DNA of 64,000 bases from Capitulum mitella (taxonomy: Eukaryota; Arthropoda; Thecostraca; Pollicipedomorpha; Pollicipedidae). Each line of letters starts with the position of its first letter. The stretch's first letter is position 1. A program made the position numbers and the translations under genes. The stretch spans positions 15,603,997-15,667,996 of the forward strand of contig CP099843.1 of assembly GCA_030062745.1 (NCBI GenBank), in the 5' to 3' direction. Under the pieces are notes generated by a model, which did no database searches, was not told where the DNA came from, and worked only from the letters and a program-made list of their open reading frames with translations. This document shows, one piece after another, positions 43,011 to 56,600 of this stretch.

Positions 43011-46000
43011 TTACCAGGCACACCATGCCATGGTTGTGCCCAGAGAGGAAGTTAGGATTTTGGTAAGAGGGGATCAAAGTTAAAATCAAAAGGCTTGACA
43101 ATGCTCAAGATACGCAAGACGTGAGTTGAGGCCATGTTGTGCTCTTCTACTATGCACGACAAATGTTTTATGACCTGTCGTAAAAACTGCACTTTTGCTT
43201 CTGATTGGCGTCCAACGCATGTATAATCTGGCAAACACGAGAAAAGAGGCATTTCATAAGAGCCCCAAGTTAAAACCCAAATGTTTTGGAAGTGGTGCCT
43301 GTCCCAGTAATACTGAAACTGACACTTTCGGGCGACGGACGGAAACGAAATATACACATGTCAATGATAACAGTAAAGGTCAGAGTCCCCTCCAAAATAA
43401 ACAGTTCAGTACCGTTTCAGACTGGTCAGCCATTATTTCCATTCCCGTTCCAAAACATTACAGCTATGATGGCGCCTAACCCGTTGCGGAGCTCTACCGC
43501 CGCCACTGGGTATATACATGGAATGATTGGTAGTAAAAGCATAAACATGAATAAAGACCAAACTGGAGCCGTCTAATAAGCCGCTTTAATGAAAAAGTTG
43601 CGAGGCGCCAACGTTCAATTGGTAAACAAGGAGTGGAGTGGGCGATGAGTCATCATCGAACCGATGACCAAGGGTGGACTGAGAAGGCACGGAAATCGAA
43701 CAATGCTCAATCGATCTGGGATTTTCCCCGCTGTAACGATGTCGGGTTTATCGGATCTTCTCGGGAGCATTAGCGGAATAAGTGGCCATTAAAGGCAAGA
43801 GGCTGGTTTCGAAGTGCAAGTAAACATCATGGTCACGCCTGTGTCCGCGTCAAGCGGGAAATTCCCTGCTGTTGATATCACTGCAACATCTTGCTTGGTC
43901 CGGAGTGCGGTCAAAATCAATCGACGGACAAAACTACGTCGTACCGACACAAACTGAACAGCACGGTTAGACGGGACGACGCATTACGTTGAAGTTATGG
44001 CGACTGCTCGCGTGGTAAATATCTAATAATACCGCGTCAACCTTATTTCCTTGTCAATAACGCTGGAGCACGATCCCGTGTGTGGGGAAGACTTATCAGC
44101 TAGGTGAGATTTCGAAAACTATCCGTCCAATTGCAAAACTCGATCATCGCAACAAAGGACGATGATTCGCACAACGTTAACCTGCCTCGTGCCAGTGGTT
44201 ACATCCACATTTCCCGTACCAGAAGGATGTTTGAACAATCCTCCTTTCTAACTAGCGAACCATGTATTGGAGGGAAATGAAAGATACATTATTGAAACTT
44301 GACGACTGGAGCTATTACCCAAGGTTTTAAGGAAATATATGCAAACATCAAGGTTCGTTATTTTTTGTTTCTTAATTAAAAACTCAGCAAGTAATCCATA
44401 GTTTGACCAAATTATGCCTTACACGATAGCTAACAACATGCCAAACAATCGTTTTTAAGTAAATCTATCTCTCTTTGACCTTCAGCTCGAGTTAAGTCAG
44501 GTTACGTCATCGTTCCCAAATGATACATCTGTAAAATGTATGTCCTTTTTTTCTTCTTACTGATGAGCATGTTTTTACGGCTTACTTGCATTGAAGAGGG
44601 TGCTAATCAGATGCACAAGCACGCAATAGATACACAAACACGCTTTCAGGTTGAAGCAAAGGTCAGCTGAGGTCAACTAAGGTCAAGTTTTGAAATGATA
44701 GGAGTAAAAAATTAAAAGTTTTGCCGGGTCTACGTGGCAAATGGAATATTTTCAGAGCTCAGGAAGGGTCAATGGAGGCCAACAGTGGTCACTTGAGGTC
44801 AATAGCCGGCGGCCTCCGATGCCACTTGAAGCGCCTGCCGTGGGGAGGAAAAAGTAAAGTTTACATGGACATGCAAGAACTTTCTTTAAATGGAACCTTC
44901 CTGTCTCAGTTCATCTCTAGCATTGTTTTAACACATTGCAGTGATCCATTCAAGGTCACAACAAACTCTTCAGTGCATTGCTCAGGCGAAAAAGAGTCAC
45001 TGACCTCGGATGATCTCTAGTAATCCCATTTTTTCCTACAGTGCGAGATAAGATTATTTTGGGCCATGAATTTGAATTCAACATCTATTTTAGCCCTATC
45101 GAGCTACAAATTACAAAATTCTGGGAAAAAATTGGGTTAATTACACGCACCCATATTGGCGGGTCATGACCTGAGGCAAGCTCGCCGTTGCCCTGGTGAC
45201 ATGATGTGAGGGGTCATACTGGTGATGATATTTGAGCATGGGAATCCCGTAAAAACCGCTCAAATTTAGACAGTGTCTTAAAAAAGGTATAAAACTGACC
45301 TGAACCCAAGTCACTGGCCTGCAATTTTTTTAGGAATCTGAAATACACAAATTGTACTTTCTGTCTCATGCTATAACTCCTACGAGTTTTAGCAAACTCG
45401 GTCCAACCACGAAAAAGTTATAGGGGATTAAATTTTTTTGGAGGTTGACACCTTTTACCTGACCTAGGTCGAAAAAAAGATTGCAAATTTGGCGGCCCTG
45501 TGTTTTCCCGTTTTTTCGCTATGGCGAAAAAAGTCTGAGAAGGTTTTCAAACACCCCCCGCTGGTGCGAGGAGGGTTAACCACATTTTTACAATAAGAAG
45601 TTTTAAAAATCCTGAAATCCATGGGCGCCCAAGCGAAGAAGCTTTATGGAAGGCTCCACATCCTCCATATCCTGGTTCCGTGACCTATCCTTTATCGTGA
45701 CGTACAGGATGCCGTTACACTGCTTTCTCGGTACGTACATCCTGCATGTATATAGCTATGAACGGACTGAGTCTTATTTTGAGATACACCTTTGAAATCA
45801 ATTCATTCTTTACCGTATTCAATCATTGACTGACAAATACAAAACCTTGGCCACATAGGTATCTTCCACGTTCATAAGCACGTGAGTTATGACTAATAAC
45901 CGAAAGCAGTTGCAATATTCCATCTTGGTCAAGATGCTCTCATCAGATCAAAAAGCTTAGCTCGTTTTCCGTGGTGATCACTTCTGTCTTCCCCGTTGGC

Positions 46001-46492
46001 ATCCCGTACTTGCCTTCAGCCGAAGCTCCCGGTGCCGCCTAAGCCAACCCTCAACCCCCAACGCTACCACCAAACCACAGACCTTCCGGTGGCACTCCTG
46101 TGCCGACAACCCATCCCCAAGCCCCGCCCGAGGCGCCGTTCAAGGTGCCCGCAGCGTGCCCCGTGGCTATTTCAGCCAAGCCGCCGCGGCCGCCCCGCTC
46201 GCTGAGGCAAGAGGTTGCCTGACCTCTGGTAACCGGGCTCGCAGTGCCTGGCGACTCGCCACCATTTCTGGCACGCGGACCGCGGGCGAAACGAGGCCCC
46301 GCCGGCGACGCAGCCGCATTGCCAGTTCCCGTCAAGGACGTCGCAACTTGCGGAGCTTTGCAGTGTCGAATTCTTTCTGCGTCTCCACACAGGTCACGTA
46401 GCACGTGGGCTTGGGGTTTTTTGTTTATTGCAAAACACCTCTGCAGTGAATGGGAAAAGTTACAGGAGACCGGCACGCTCAGATCACCAGGG

Positions 46493-46531
46493 GATACAAG
46501 ATACAAGATACAAGATACAAGGGGATACAAG
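46493..46531. repeat. Short GATACAA tandem repeat
   Basis: GATACAAGATACAAGATACAA-type units, four to five copies with one GGGATACAA variant, just downstream of the spectrin-like gene's stop on its minus strand. Confidence 0.85.
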
Positions 46532-46573
46532 AATGCACCTGCTACATGGATCAGCGTGAGATGGACAACCATC

Positions 46574-46579
46574 TTTATT
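46574..46579 (-). terminator. AATAAA polyadenylation-type signal for the spectrin-like gene
   Basis: TTTATT on the plus strand, AATAAA on the minus strand, 328 bases beyond the stop codon of the spectrin-like gene. A second one lies at 46424-46429. Confidence 0.4.
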
Positions 46580-46906
46580 CCTCTAATCAGGACACAGGAA
46601 CGCAGCCAAAGTTAGTTGGGATTTCACTAGCACGTACGACGGTCGGGATCGCAGGTTGCATGTTTTCATCATGACGATCACAATGACGCTCTCCCTTTAG
46701 TCTCCCTTTAATCGAGTAGTTTTTTTTTTACTTAAGCTGAAGGAACAGACGAACGTAATTAGCTGATAAGGCGCGCTGCCATTGTCTGCTCAACAGCTAC
46801 GAATCGTTACAAACAAGCCGATTGGCATCTTTCGGTTTTTTTAAGCCTAAACGGGCCCTCGAGAAAAGTCATCCATGCTGCCCATATCATCATCTACATC
46901 TCGGCT

Positions 46907-47041
46907 TTAAAGTGCCTGCACTAGCTTCTGCTTCTCAGCGAAGTACGTCTTCAGCCTGTTGAGCGTCCCGTCTACCACGTCCTCCTCTGGATCATCGGAC
47001 ACCTTCTCAGCCGCCGCCACCCAGCCCTGAACCTCCGTCAC
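46907..47041 (-). CDS. Spectrin-like gene last exon with stop
   Basis: It encodes VTEVQGWVAAAEKVSDDPEE, then DVVDGTLNRLKTYFAEKQKLVQAL and TAA (46909-46907). The acceptor is GTGTTCCGGCAG. It starts a helix with a spectrin-type tryptophan but stops after about 45 residues, so the final repeat is incomplete. Confidence 0.85.
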   Translation of the reverse strand: MTEVQGWVAAAEKVSDDPEEDVVDGTLNRLKTYFAEKQKLVQAL

Positions 47042-50000
47042 CTGCCGGAACACGGCGAACACTTTAACGTGCTGGTGGCCATCGTTTTACTGAAGAGATG
47101 ACGTGACAGAAGACATTTTATGAAAAAAACTTTTACATCATATCCAGTCACTTTGCCCTGGGTCAACCGACTGTTGCGATACACGAAAAGAAGAACTGAA
47201 AAGGAACACAAGTTTTCTTCTGAAGACCAAACCCAGTTCACTGCTATGTTCGATTTATGCTCTCCAGAACAACGTAATGCCACGTCCTTTACCGCCCGCC
47301 GGCTGCCAACAGAAAGGACCGTCGCGTTGCTGACCGTGTTGTTCAGCTGCTCCCACTGCTCGACCAGCTTGACCATGCGTTCGACCCACTCGCTGGAGAC
47401 CTTCTCTGCGGCCAGACGGCGCTCACGGCACACGCTGATCTCGCGGTCCGCCTTGTCGTGCTGCGTCATCTTCGACACCGTGTCCGTCATCTTGTCCAGG
47501 CTGCTCAGTCGCGACTTGATGTCCTCGTCGAATTCCTGTCGGCGAGCGGCCATCGAAATATGGCAGAGTCTCAGAAAAGGTTCAGACCAGTTGGAGCTGT
47601 CGTCAGAGCTCCCAAAATAGACGCCGAGATAGTGCTGACCAGTTGGAGGCCATATCTTCATAGGCGATACTTTGCATCGAAATGAATGGCACAGCGTACA
47701 CTTGTCCATCATCCGTGAGCCCTAAGGCAATAGACGCATATTCAAATTGTAAATCTTTTATAGAAAACTAGCACCAAGCCCACAAAAGGGGCTGGTGTTC
47801 AAGGCCACCTGTCCCAGTAAAACAGAGGTCGTTTTTAAGATTTAAAATCACCTGAACCGATTTCTGCATCTCCTGCGCCATAATCAAACTGGTCGGCTTC
47901 TTGAGGCCACCCTTAATTCTCTCCTCGGCCTGATCCATCCACGGCAGAAACACCTTAAGCTCCGCCTGTAACATGCAGGAGATCCAGCTGACATCCGTAG
48001 GAAGGTCGGACGACAAAAATTCGACTTCTTATCATAAACGGCATTCATTCTATTCCAGTTACGATACTGTCGTTTCATCAATGAAGAAATAAAAAAGATG
48101 AGGCAGCCAGTCAACAAAGAAAAGTAAAGCAACTTTGAAGCGTAAAAAACCTGAAGTTTTATGCCAGTATTGTTCATGACATTCCTATAAGTGTCTCATC
48201 TTAAGCATGAGCGCATAACTCGGAATGGGTAACATACTATGTTTTCGAGCTTCTGGAAAATGTTCTTCTGGTCTCAAAGGTTTAATTTGTACTCCTCCAC
48301 TCATGTCCATCTATGATGGCATTCCTTCTACACGCTTCGCTTGCCGAAATCATCTTAAAGATGTTCGTTCTGAACGGCCTTTATCGTCAAAAATAAGTTT
48401 TGTTGTATTTTTGTCAATGTAACAGTAGCATGGAAGCCATAAGCCGTAGAAGCAAATTGTTATACGCAGACCTAAAACATCTCTCCCTCACGGTCTACAG
48501 AAGACCCGATTTTGTGGAAAACCGGTTGCAGTAGTGGTGTAGGAACGCCAGGTTGAAGGGTGTCTCACCTGGTAGTCAGCCCAGTGGTGCAAATCTTCTG
48601 AGATTTCTCCAGATACGTCCTTCAGCTTTTGGTTGAGCTCCTCCAATTTGTTCTTAATCTTTTCAACATCCAGCAGGTGCGCTTCCGCAATAGAATTGGC
48701 CTTTCCTGGAAGCCAAGGACGCCCAATATTGCAAAAAACAAAACAAAAAGAAACGAAAAACGGAGAACAGATAAGGGATATGGGTGCTGCAACTTCAGTC
48801 AGTCGAAACCAGGTACGGTATTGGACGTGCTGAGCTTATCAGGTGGCATTTCAAGTGTGGATCTCGCCAACAATCACGGGAAACGGCACCTAAGTCTGGA
48901 GTGGGGAAAATGGCGGGGTCTTCACCATAAACTTCCTAAATGACGCACGAGCTACTTGCTCGAGCTACCTGATCTGTTACATCCCTCGCAGTCGTGATTT
49001 TTGATAACATTTTTATTTGCGTAAGGAACAGGAGATGCCATGTGGAGAGTAGACAGGCCATACCAATAAATAACAGCATTTTTATACGGCATGTTGAATT
49101 ACGACACATTCGGGACAGAGAACGTAGCCGGAGACGGGCAGATCTCGGCAGCTGCCATCCGACGTGAAATCCTCTGCACGGCTGCGGGTTACCTTCTTAG
49201 TAATTGGAGAGTCGCGGCCACAGTCGAGCACATCACCAGATACTGACAGCACATTACGAGACATTATACGCCGTAGTTTCAGGGGCCATACTGACGGCGT
49301 TTTGATCAAAACGCATTCCATTGTCAGTCTTCCAGCATTTGGACCATATCAGGCATTTTGGCCCTAAGTTTGGTTAGTTTTGCCCCCTCTCCAGAGTCCG
49401 CAGGGTTGATATATTCAAGAAGCCCCTGAACACAGCACACTAGACCCGTCCCGCTACAACGCGTGGTCTTTTCACCGCGCATCAGACGACTCCTGGAGGG
49501 CTAATAGCGAAATTTCGCCTTTTCCAGAGCGCAACGTTAAGGTTTGTGAAAAGAAATGACCGTGGTAATGAAGTGTTAACAAAGAACCCAATACCAACCA
49601 ATGTCCACTACCAGCCAACCGCTCAGACGACGAAGACAGTAACATCACCTCCGAGAAGGCGCGTTGACTCAGCCACCAGCTCGGCCAAGGTGTTCAGCTG
49701 CGTTTCCATGTTCTTCTGCATCTTGACGGTCATCAGCAGCTTCTCGTCTGACTTGTCCTCGCCAGGGAACTTGAGGAGCTCAGAGAGCAGGTTTTCACCC
49801 TCTGTGAGCCACGCCATAGACGCCTCCTTCTTGTCGACAAACGTCTACAAACGGCCGAATAGTTACCCGATGGAGCATCATCAGGTTAGAACTTCTGGAC
49901 GTCAGCTGAGCTGAAGTGATGAAGCTCGAAATCAACCTTAAAATGGCTGGAGCGCATTAGGGTAATGTATGTCATCTCACTGTCATATCTGCCACATGGT

Positions 50001-50598
50001 CGTTCTCGTTACTGATCATTATGCGCAAAACCTTACGACCTGGCTTTTTATGGGAAATAATATGAGCCAACCTTAGCAGCAGCATTAAATATCAGTGATA
50101 ACTGACGAGACAACACAGCAACTGGCAACGGCATCAGAGACACGTCGGTCTCTAAATAGTACAACATACCAGAATGAAGGGGTTGTAGGTCCTGGAAAAT
50201 GCGTGCAGCTTGCCAGCTGCCCCTCACAGTCCGAAGTAAAATACTACTTATTACAGTCGGCCTGATGCGGTACTTTCCTGTGTCCCGTGCGCAGAATTTG
50301 GTTTACTGTGCTGTTTCCTGGACACATCTCCATTACTCCAAAAATGTGTCAAACCCAGGGGTGTCAATTGGCATTCTTCTGAGAGGGTCATAGCCCACTA
50401 AATGTTGAATGGGGGGCCCCAATATTGGTTTGGACCGCGCCAATATTTTCTGGCAATTTTAAAGGGAAATGAATAATCATAACGAAAAGAACGGTCGCCA
50501 TGGATGAGATAGGCAGAAAGTACAGAATAAAGTCCAAAGTGATGCATCTACCTATCCTTCTATCTTCTCTCTCTCAACCTCTCCCTCTCTCTCTCTGT

Positions 50599-50653
<55 letters not shown>

Positions 50654-53600
50654 TTATACATGGTACATGGGAAAACGCAATTTTTATTTGACCAGTAGTC
50701 ACAAAAAAACACTTCTAGATTTCCGGTAGTCAAAACAAAGTGGGCTACATCCGTTCAGAAACCCACATTTAGGGGAGGTTAGGTTGTCACGCCTTCGCCA
50801 ATCATTTACAAAAATAGACGTCCCTGGTCATAACCAAAGCGTCATACCTTTTTTCATCACCAATCACCAATCAGCGACGCGGGAACGTCGGCCCTGTGTC
50901 AGGGGTCAGCTCGCACGATGGGTGGTTTCCAGGTTTTGTCGCGTGGGACCTGAAGCCGTCAAGAGCGTGCAAAGGGTATCCGGAATGAAATTCTGGAACC
51001 CGTCTTCGTGCAGAGAGCGTGGGCGATCGGATTAGTCAGCCGTCTAGGTTTTCAATCGTGTAGAGAGGAGGCGCGGCGGTGGCGCATATTGCTGAAGACT
51101 GAGTCAAAACGCAGAGAACGAATGCGTGCTGCGCAAAGAAGACCTGTTTTATTTTTACCGGAGAACAGTTGTGTTCACAGAATAATTTTTTGTATTAAAG
51201 ATTGAAGAGGCCGAAACAAAACAAGAGCTTTAAAGGCAATGATGAAAGAACCGACGCCTGTAGACAGCCAATAATTCAGGGCAGTGTTGTGCAATACGAG
51301 CCAGTGGGCCACATGACGACATCTGACTGTATGTTTTCTTACATGACAACGCAGCACTGAAAGTGAGTGAATGGCGTCTGCGTTCAGAAGATTTTTGGTA
51401 CTGGTCAACGTTCCGTAAATACGTTCCAGAGAAAGAAATGTGTAAATCTTAAGTCCAGCTTTTTCAAAGTACCTGTAAATCTTCGGTGTACGTTTTCAGC
51501 TTCTGGATCCGTTCGTCCGTTTTGTCGAGCACCTTGTTGCGCTCCTCAAATCCTGCCATCTGCAAAAACAGGTCGACACATCACGATCTGAAAGACAAAG
51601 GGGTCTTACAATGGGTCGTACGGCCTTAAACCTAGCATGCCTTTGACATAAATGCTAGATATGTGTGACGTTCGCCAGCAACACCGCAGACATGTAAAGG
51701 AAAAATGGTGCAAAAAACGCATTTTTTTCGACACCATGCTCGCTCGTCGCATGGATCCATGGCATAAAAAAGGTCAAACTGAATGACTATGGAAACAACG
51801 CAATGTATGGCACGACCCGGATCGTCGCCTGGATCCACAATGCGCCCCTCCCCACCCCTCCCCGCCGACGGTTACGGACCGTTTTCTGGATCTCCTCCTT
51901 CTTGTCGGGCGAGCAGATGCCGCAGATGATCTCGACGTTGGCCTTCAGCTTCTTGATGCAGGCCTCGTTGGCCTCGCGCGTCTTGGCGGCGATCTCCAGC
52001 CGGCTGGCCACGTCCTCGGCGCCAGCCTTCGGGTCGAACAGCTTGCGGATGTTGCGCAGCTTCTCATCGGCCTGGTCCAGCAAATTGACGATGCTCACCT
52101 TGCCGTCTTCATACTCTTGCCAGGCCTTCTCGTTGCCTGTGGGTGCGGTCAAAGGGCCAGATTGACGAGGTCCGAGCACTTGGCTGATCCCTGACACCCG
52201 GCGTGTCGTGGTTGTCAGGCCACAGAACCGTCGGCGTAGGACCGGGGTGGGGGCGGGCTCGCCCTCGGTTTTCGGAACTTTTCACGACAGGTGTGTGACA
52301 ATGCAAGGAAAAATCGTTTCCAAAACTTGCCACCGGCCACTATCACATAAAATTTTTTTCTTCCGTTTCTACGAATGTGCGCAGAACGAATCGCATCGGA
52401 ATGTTTTTCTCTTAATTCATTACCTTTACGAACAAGAGGCGCTGAAATCCCAGCCCACTCGGCTCAATCGATAGCATTTTCGTCAAGCGGGAATGCAGAT
52501 TTATTGTGCAATCCCCGTCCCAATTCTCGACATCTCGCCCATTCCGCCCAAGGCGCAGCCGTCTCCCACCTTTGAGCGTCTCCAGCTTCAGTCTGGCCTT
52601 CTTCTCGGTATCCTGGAAGAGGTTGCTGAGGCCGGACACCTGTTCCTTGAGGAAGTCCGGGCAGTCGGCCTGGCCCTCCAGCTTCTGGCCGCGCTTGATC
52701 AGCTGCGCGAACTCGCCGCGCTTCTCCTCGATCTTGGCGATGTTGGCCTCCTGGTTCTCGATGAAGGTGGTGACCTGTTCCGTGCTGTCCGGGTGGATCT
52801 GTCCCAGCGCGAGGCGGACACATTACAGCGCGAACTAGATCTGTTGGCAATGACATCATCACGGCCAAACAGAATGGGTAAGCGTAGTTAACGCTTGGGT
52901 GGGATTCAGTAGTTCGAAGAGAAATGAACGAAAATAAAAATTGGGCAGAACGATTCCCTTAAGAAATGTCAAAATGCGATACTCTGCCTGTCGTCACAGC
53001 CATATTTACACTTGCCGAAGCAGCCCAAAGAAAATGAAATTCATCCTGTCACCCTCGCAAGTAATGTGCCCATTAAACCATGCGAGGTAAAGTCTTACGA
53101 CATTAAGCCGACGTTCAATATTCTCACGCCTATGTCAGCGTGTCAGTACAAGTTTCGAAATACACCATTTTTACGACAGTATGTTATGTTACCCACGTGC
53201 TAACCGATGCATTCAAGATGCCTACCTGCTTAGGCGAGTGAGCGGGATCAGAACATTGCGGGAGTCAGAGGCCTGTGCCAGGCACGAAGGCTCCCTTTGA
53301 CATGGTACGTAGACTTCCAGTTCCGCAGACATTCCGCACCGCCAGAGGCGTTCTGCTTTCTACGCTGAACAGATAAGCACACAGTAGTAGTTCCATATAC
53401 CCATAGTCTACCTGCAAAACTTGAAGCTCAACTGACACGCTGTTCCTTGCCAAACTGACTGCAGTGACTATGTCATCGTCACTGTAATGTCAGCACAAAC
53501 AGCGTTCTCATTCCCACGTCTATAATCAAAACACTCCAGCAAATTTTCCTGCTTAACAGCAAAAGTAGCAATATACCAGAACAGCCTGCAGCACAACTGG

Positions 53601-56600
53601 ACATTACATGCAACCGCGTTGTAGCGGGTGGCTGCAGGACATACCAGCAAACTCCACATCGCAGTCGTAAGCGTCTAAAGCCCCATCGAAACGGCTACCG
53701 GCATATCTGGCTGCATCTCTCTATGGGATTCTGCATCGGTGCTATGGCAACGAACAGGAGTGGAACCACGTCAAAATTATTGGCGTAGAAATTTAAGGTC
53801 CGTGTCTCTATGCACTGTCATAAGCGCAATGTAACACCAGAATAACACCAGAAGTACGAGTGGTTCCACCCCTGGTAACGAGGCCTGTCGTTTCGCAACG
53901 GAACCAAGCTTGACTGGAGGGGAGCCTGGTATCCGATACGGCAGGGAATACTGAGCTGGCCTAGAGATCGGAAAAATCCTACCTTCGGTCCTCCAACGGC
54001 GCCCTTCTTCTGCTCCCCCTGTGCGTGACAAGACGTTCGTTAATGTCTGCTGGCTAATAACGGCGAATGGCAATTTTGTAGAGTGGCGAACGAAAATTTC
54101 GGCTGTTGGCAGACTCTGCCTCTAAAATACCCGAATAAACAGTGCCGTTTCATACGAGGTAAGCTGAAACCCTGATTCGATGCTTGCCAATGTCGCTTTT
54201 GCCTAGAAACATGCGATGTTTGTTTTCGTATCAGCCGCTCAAGGTCAGCAGCTAAAACTCACGTCTTCCGTGGACTTCCTCCGAAGTTCCTCCAGCAGCT
54301 TCTCTAGCGGGGTAATGTCGTCCACGTACTGGTAACAGCGCGAGTACACGTCCACCTGCGATGACACAGTAACAGCTGTCAGCGTAACGGAACAAGCCAT
54401 CAATTACCAGATACAAGGATACGCTAAAACCAAAACTGATATCCATGTAAGTTTGTTTACCCATCCATGGCGGCGCTCTTATCCTGACTACCTGGCCAGA
54501 ATATAACTGGACAAGAAATGTGACGACCGTCTGTCGGTGTGACAGGTTGCAAAACTTTGCTTTCATTTTATTTACATAGGATAAGGCGCCCTCTGGCGTT
54601 CAAAGGCTTGCACAATTCCCCGATGTAACTCGGCGCATTCGTTTCTCAACAGGTTCAGCATCCTTTCCTGACTTCGGTGTCCCTCTGTCTCTGTGGATAG
54701 TTTTTGGTATTGATTTGTTGACCTCGTCCCCACCTTTCGCATGTTCTCCTCGATGCCGGGGAGCATTTCGCCGTGCCGCTGGATCAGGGCCTCCAGGCGC
54801 TTCTTCTCCGACTCCAAGTTCTGGTCCGACTTCTGGTTCAGCAGCTTCAGCATGTCGTGCAGCCACGCCTTCAGCTCCTCCCGCTTCAGGTTCTTACATT
54901 GGTACTGCGTCCGGGAAGTCAGTGTAATGTGTCATTGAGCACGATAATTGATTTCGAAAACAACCGTGGACTGGGAAAGCGTGACACAGTAAAAGTACAC
55001 TATTTACGTTTCTCAGAATGAACGCCTGACAAATGGCAAAACGGCAGTATTTAACGATGTCTTCAAAACGTTCAAAATGCGTTTCAGACGTGTTACGGAG
55101 GGTAATATGAGACATAAAATATGTACGGTTGGCCTCCCTTCAGGTTCGCCCCTTCAGGTCCGCTCCCCGCTTCTCCCGATCGAGGGTGGCGCGGTATCCC
55201 AACTTGGAACAACGCCGATTTCGATGAGTCAAAACTTCGTGCCAAGACGGCCACCGGCAAGTCCTCGGGCGAAGTGATAGGCTTCCGGCTATAAATATCA
55301 GTCGTGACCGTCACCACAGAACAATAAATGTCAGTAAGGAGACGCCACGAGCCGGCTTCGTTGTTTATCTGTCGGCAATAAATACAACAAATATTCCTGC
55401 AACGACTGAAGCGCTCCAACTACGCCGATGGCAGCCAAGACTCGCGCCCTTCCTCGACTGCTCCAGAGGCCTAAATACCAGAGCTAGTGGCCTGAAGTGC
55501 AGGGATAGTGGGTCACGTGTGCGGCCGCGCTGCCAATGACCCATTTTAAACCTGGCGGCGGGCACGCTCCGAAGCTGAGCTGCGGTCACCAAATGCAGCC
55601 GAAAAGGGTTCAGAAAACTGTAACTGCAGCCCTGCAAATTTCAGGGGAAACGCCTTCATATGTTGCATTTATTCCGATATGATCCGACACAGCTATCAGT
55701 GTGGATGCACATCACCGACATAGTCGGCCATGGCGTTGATGATGATGCAAATGAATGGTCTTTATGGCGAGCCTGTTTACTTCTTGTGTTTTTTTTCTCG
55801 CCCATTTACGAGGTGACAAATGGCTCAGATAATGTCAGAGTTGAACCACAAGAGAAACCATTCAAGATTCAGGAAAACAACCAACAATGCCGAGATTACA
55901 CGCTCCTGATTTCTGGTTTGTCGTGTTCAGCGGCAGCCAAACGACCCGTTCCGCGTCTGATTATTATCTGTCTTCTTTATCGACGCATCAGACTATTAGC
56001 GACGTATTCTTGTATCAAATCGTGTGTCTCGTCAAATGTCAGTCAGTCGTCTACAGGGGCGGATTCCAGGATTTCGCCAAGGGGGACCGAATAGCCAACT
56101 CGGCGCCCCCATCCCGGCCGCTCCCCCCATCTTTTGCTCTTCAGATGTTAAAAAACGTTGATTTGCTTGGGTTCAGGGAAGCATTTGATGTCATTTTGCG
56201 TTCTTTTTTTGCCATATAAAGTAACCGACAAAATTCAAACGCTTCACCCTATTTGAGAAAATTTCGCGTTTTGTTCCCCTACAAAAAAAGGCCGAAATAT
56301 GACACATATGGCGGGATATCAGGTCGGGGCCGGGAGCCCCTCTGTCTCTCGTAGTTTCTGGAGACATCTTTGCTAGCTTAGGTTAGGTTCCCTCTTGCAT
56401 TTACAGGGGCACTTTTGGTAGTCTCAGGCCGTCTACCGTGTCAGGGCCCTCTTCTAGTGGTCTCAGGTTCCTTTTACAGTTTCACGTATCCCTCGGGATG
56501 TCCCAGGTGCTCCTTTGGCGGTTTCAGGGACACCTCGGGCAATTTCACGGACCCATCTGGCAGTTCCAGGAATACTTCAGCCATCGTGGATCCCCTCCCG

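Larger units (their letters stand above)
35215..46906. other. Intergenic region, repeat-rich, no supported gene
   Basis: Contents by eye: R1 copy at 35755-35945; a semi-repetitive CAGACCGC/GGCAGAAAA tract at about 37640-37860 that opens a 213-codon ORF of no family; GGTCA-rich repeat DNA at 38450-39400; a diverged R1 relative at 39400-39520; an AT microsatellite; R2 copy B at 42726-43010; GGTCA-rich DNA at 44460-45480; and a GC-rich proline-coding block at 46010-46400. Elsewhere I see nothing structured. Confidence 0.6.

Noticed and set aside
44372-45579. Further full-length TTAA element
   Set aside because: GGGTTAA occurs at the right-hand end and a TTAA lies at a fitting distance, but the left end lacks the CCC terminal repeat and the interior does not match convincingly.
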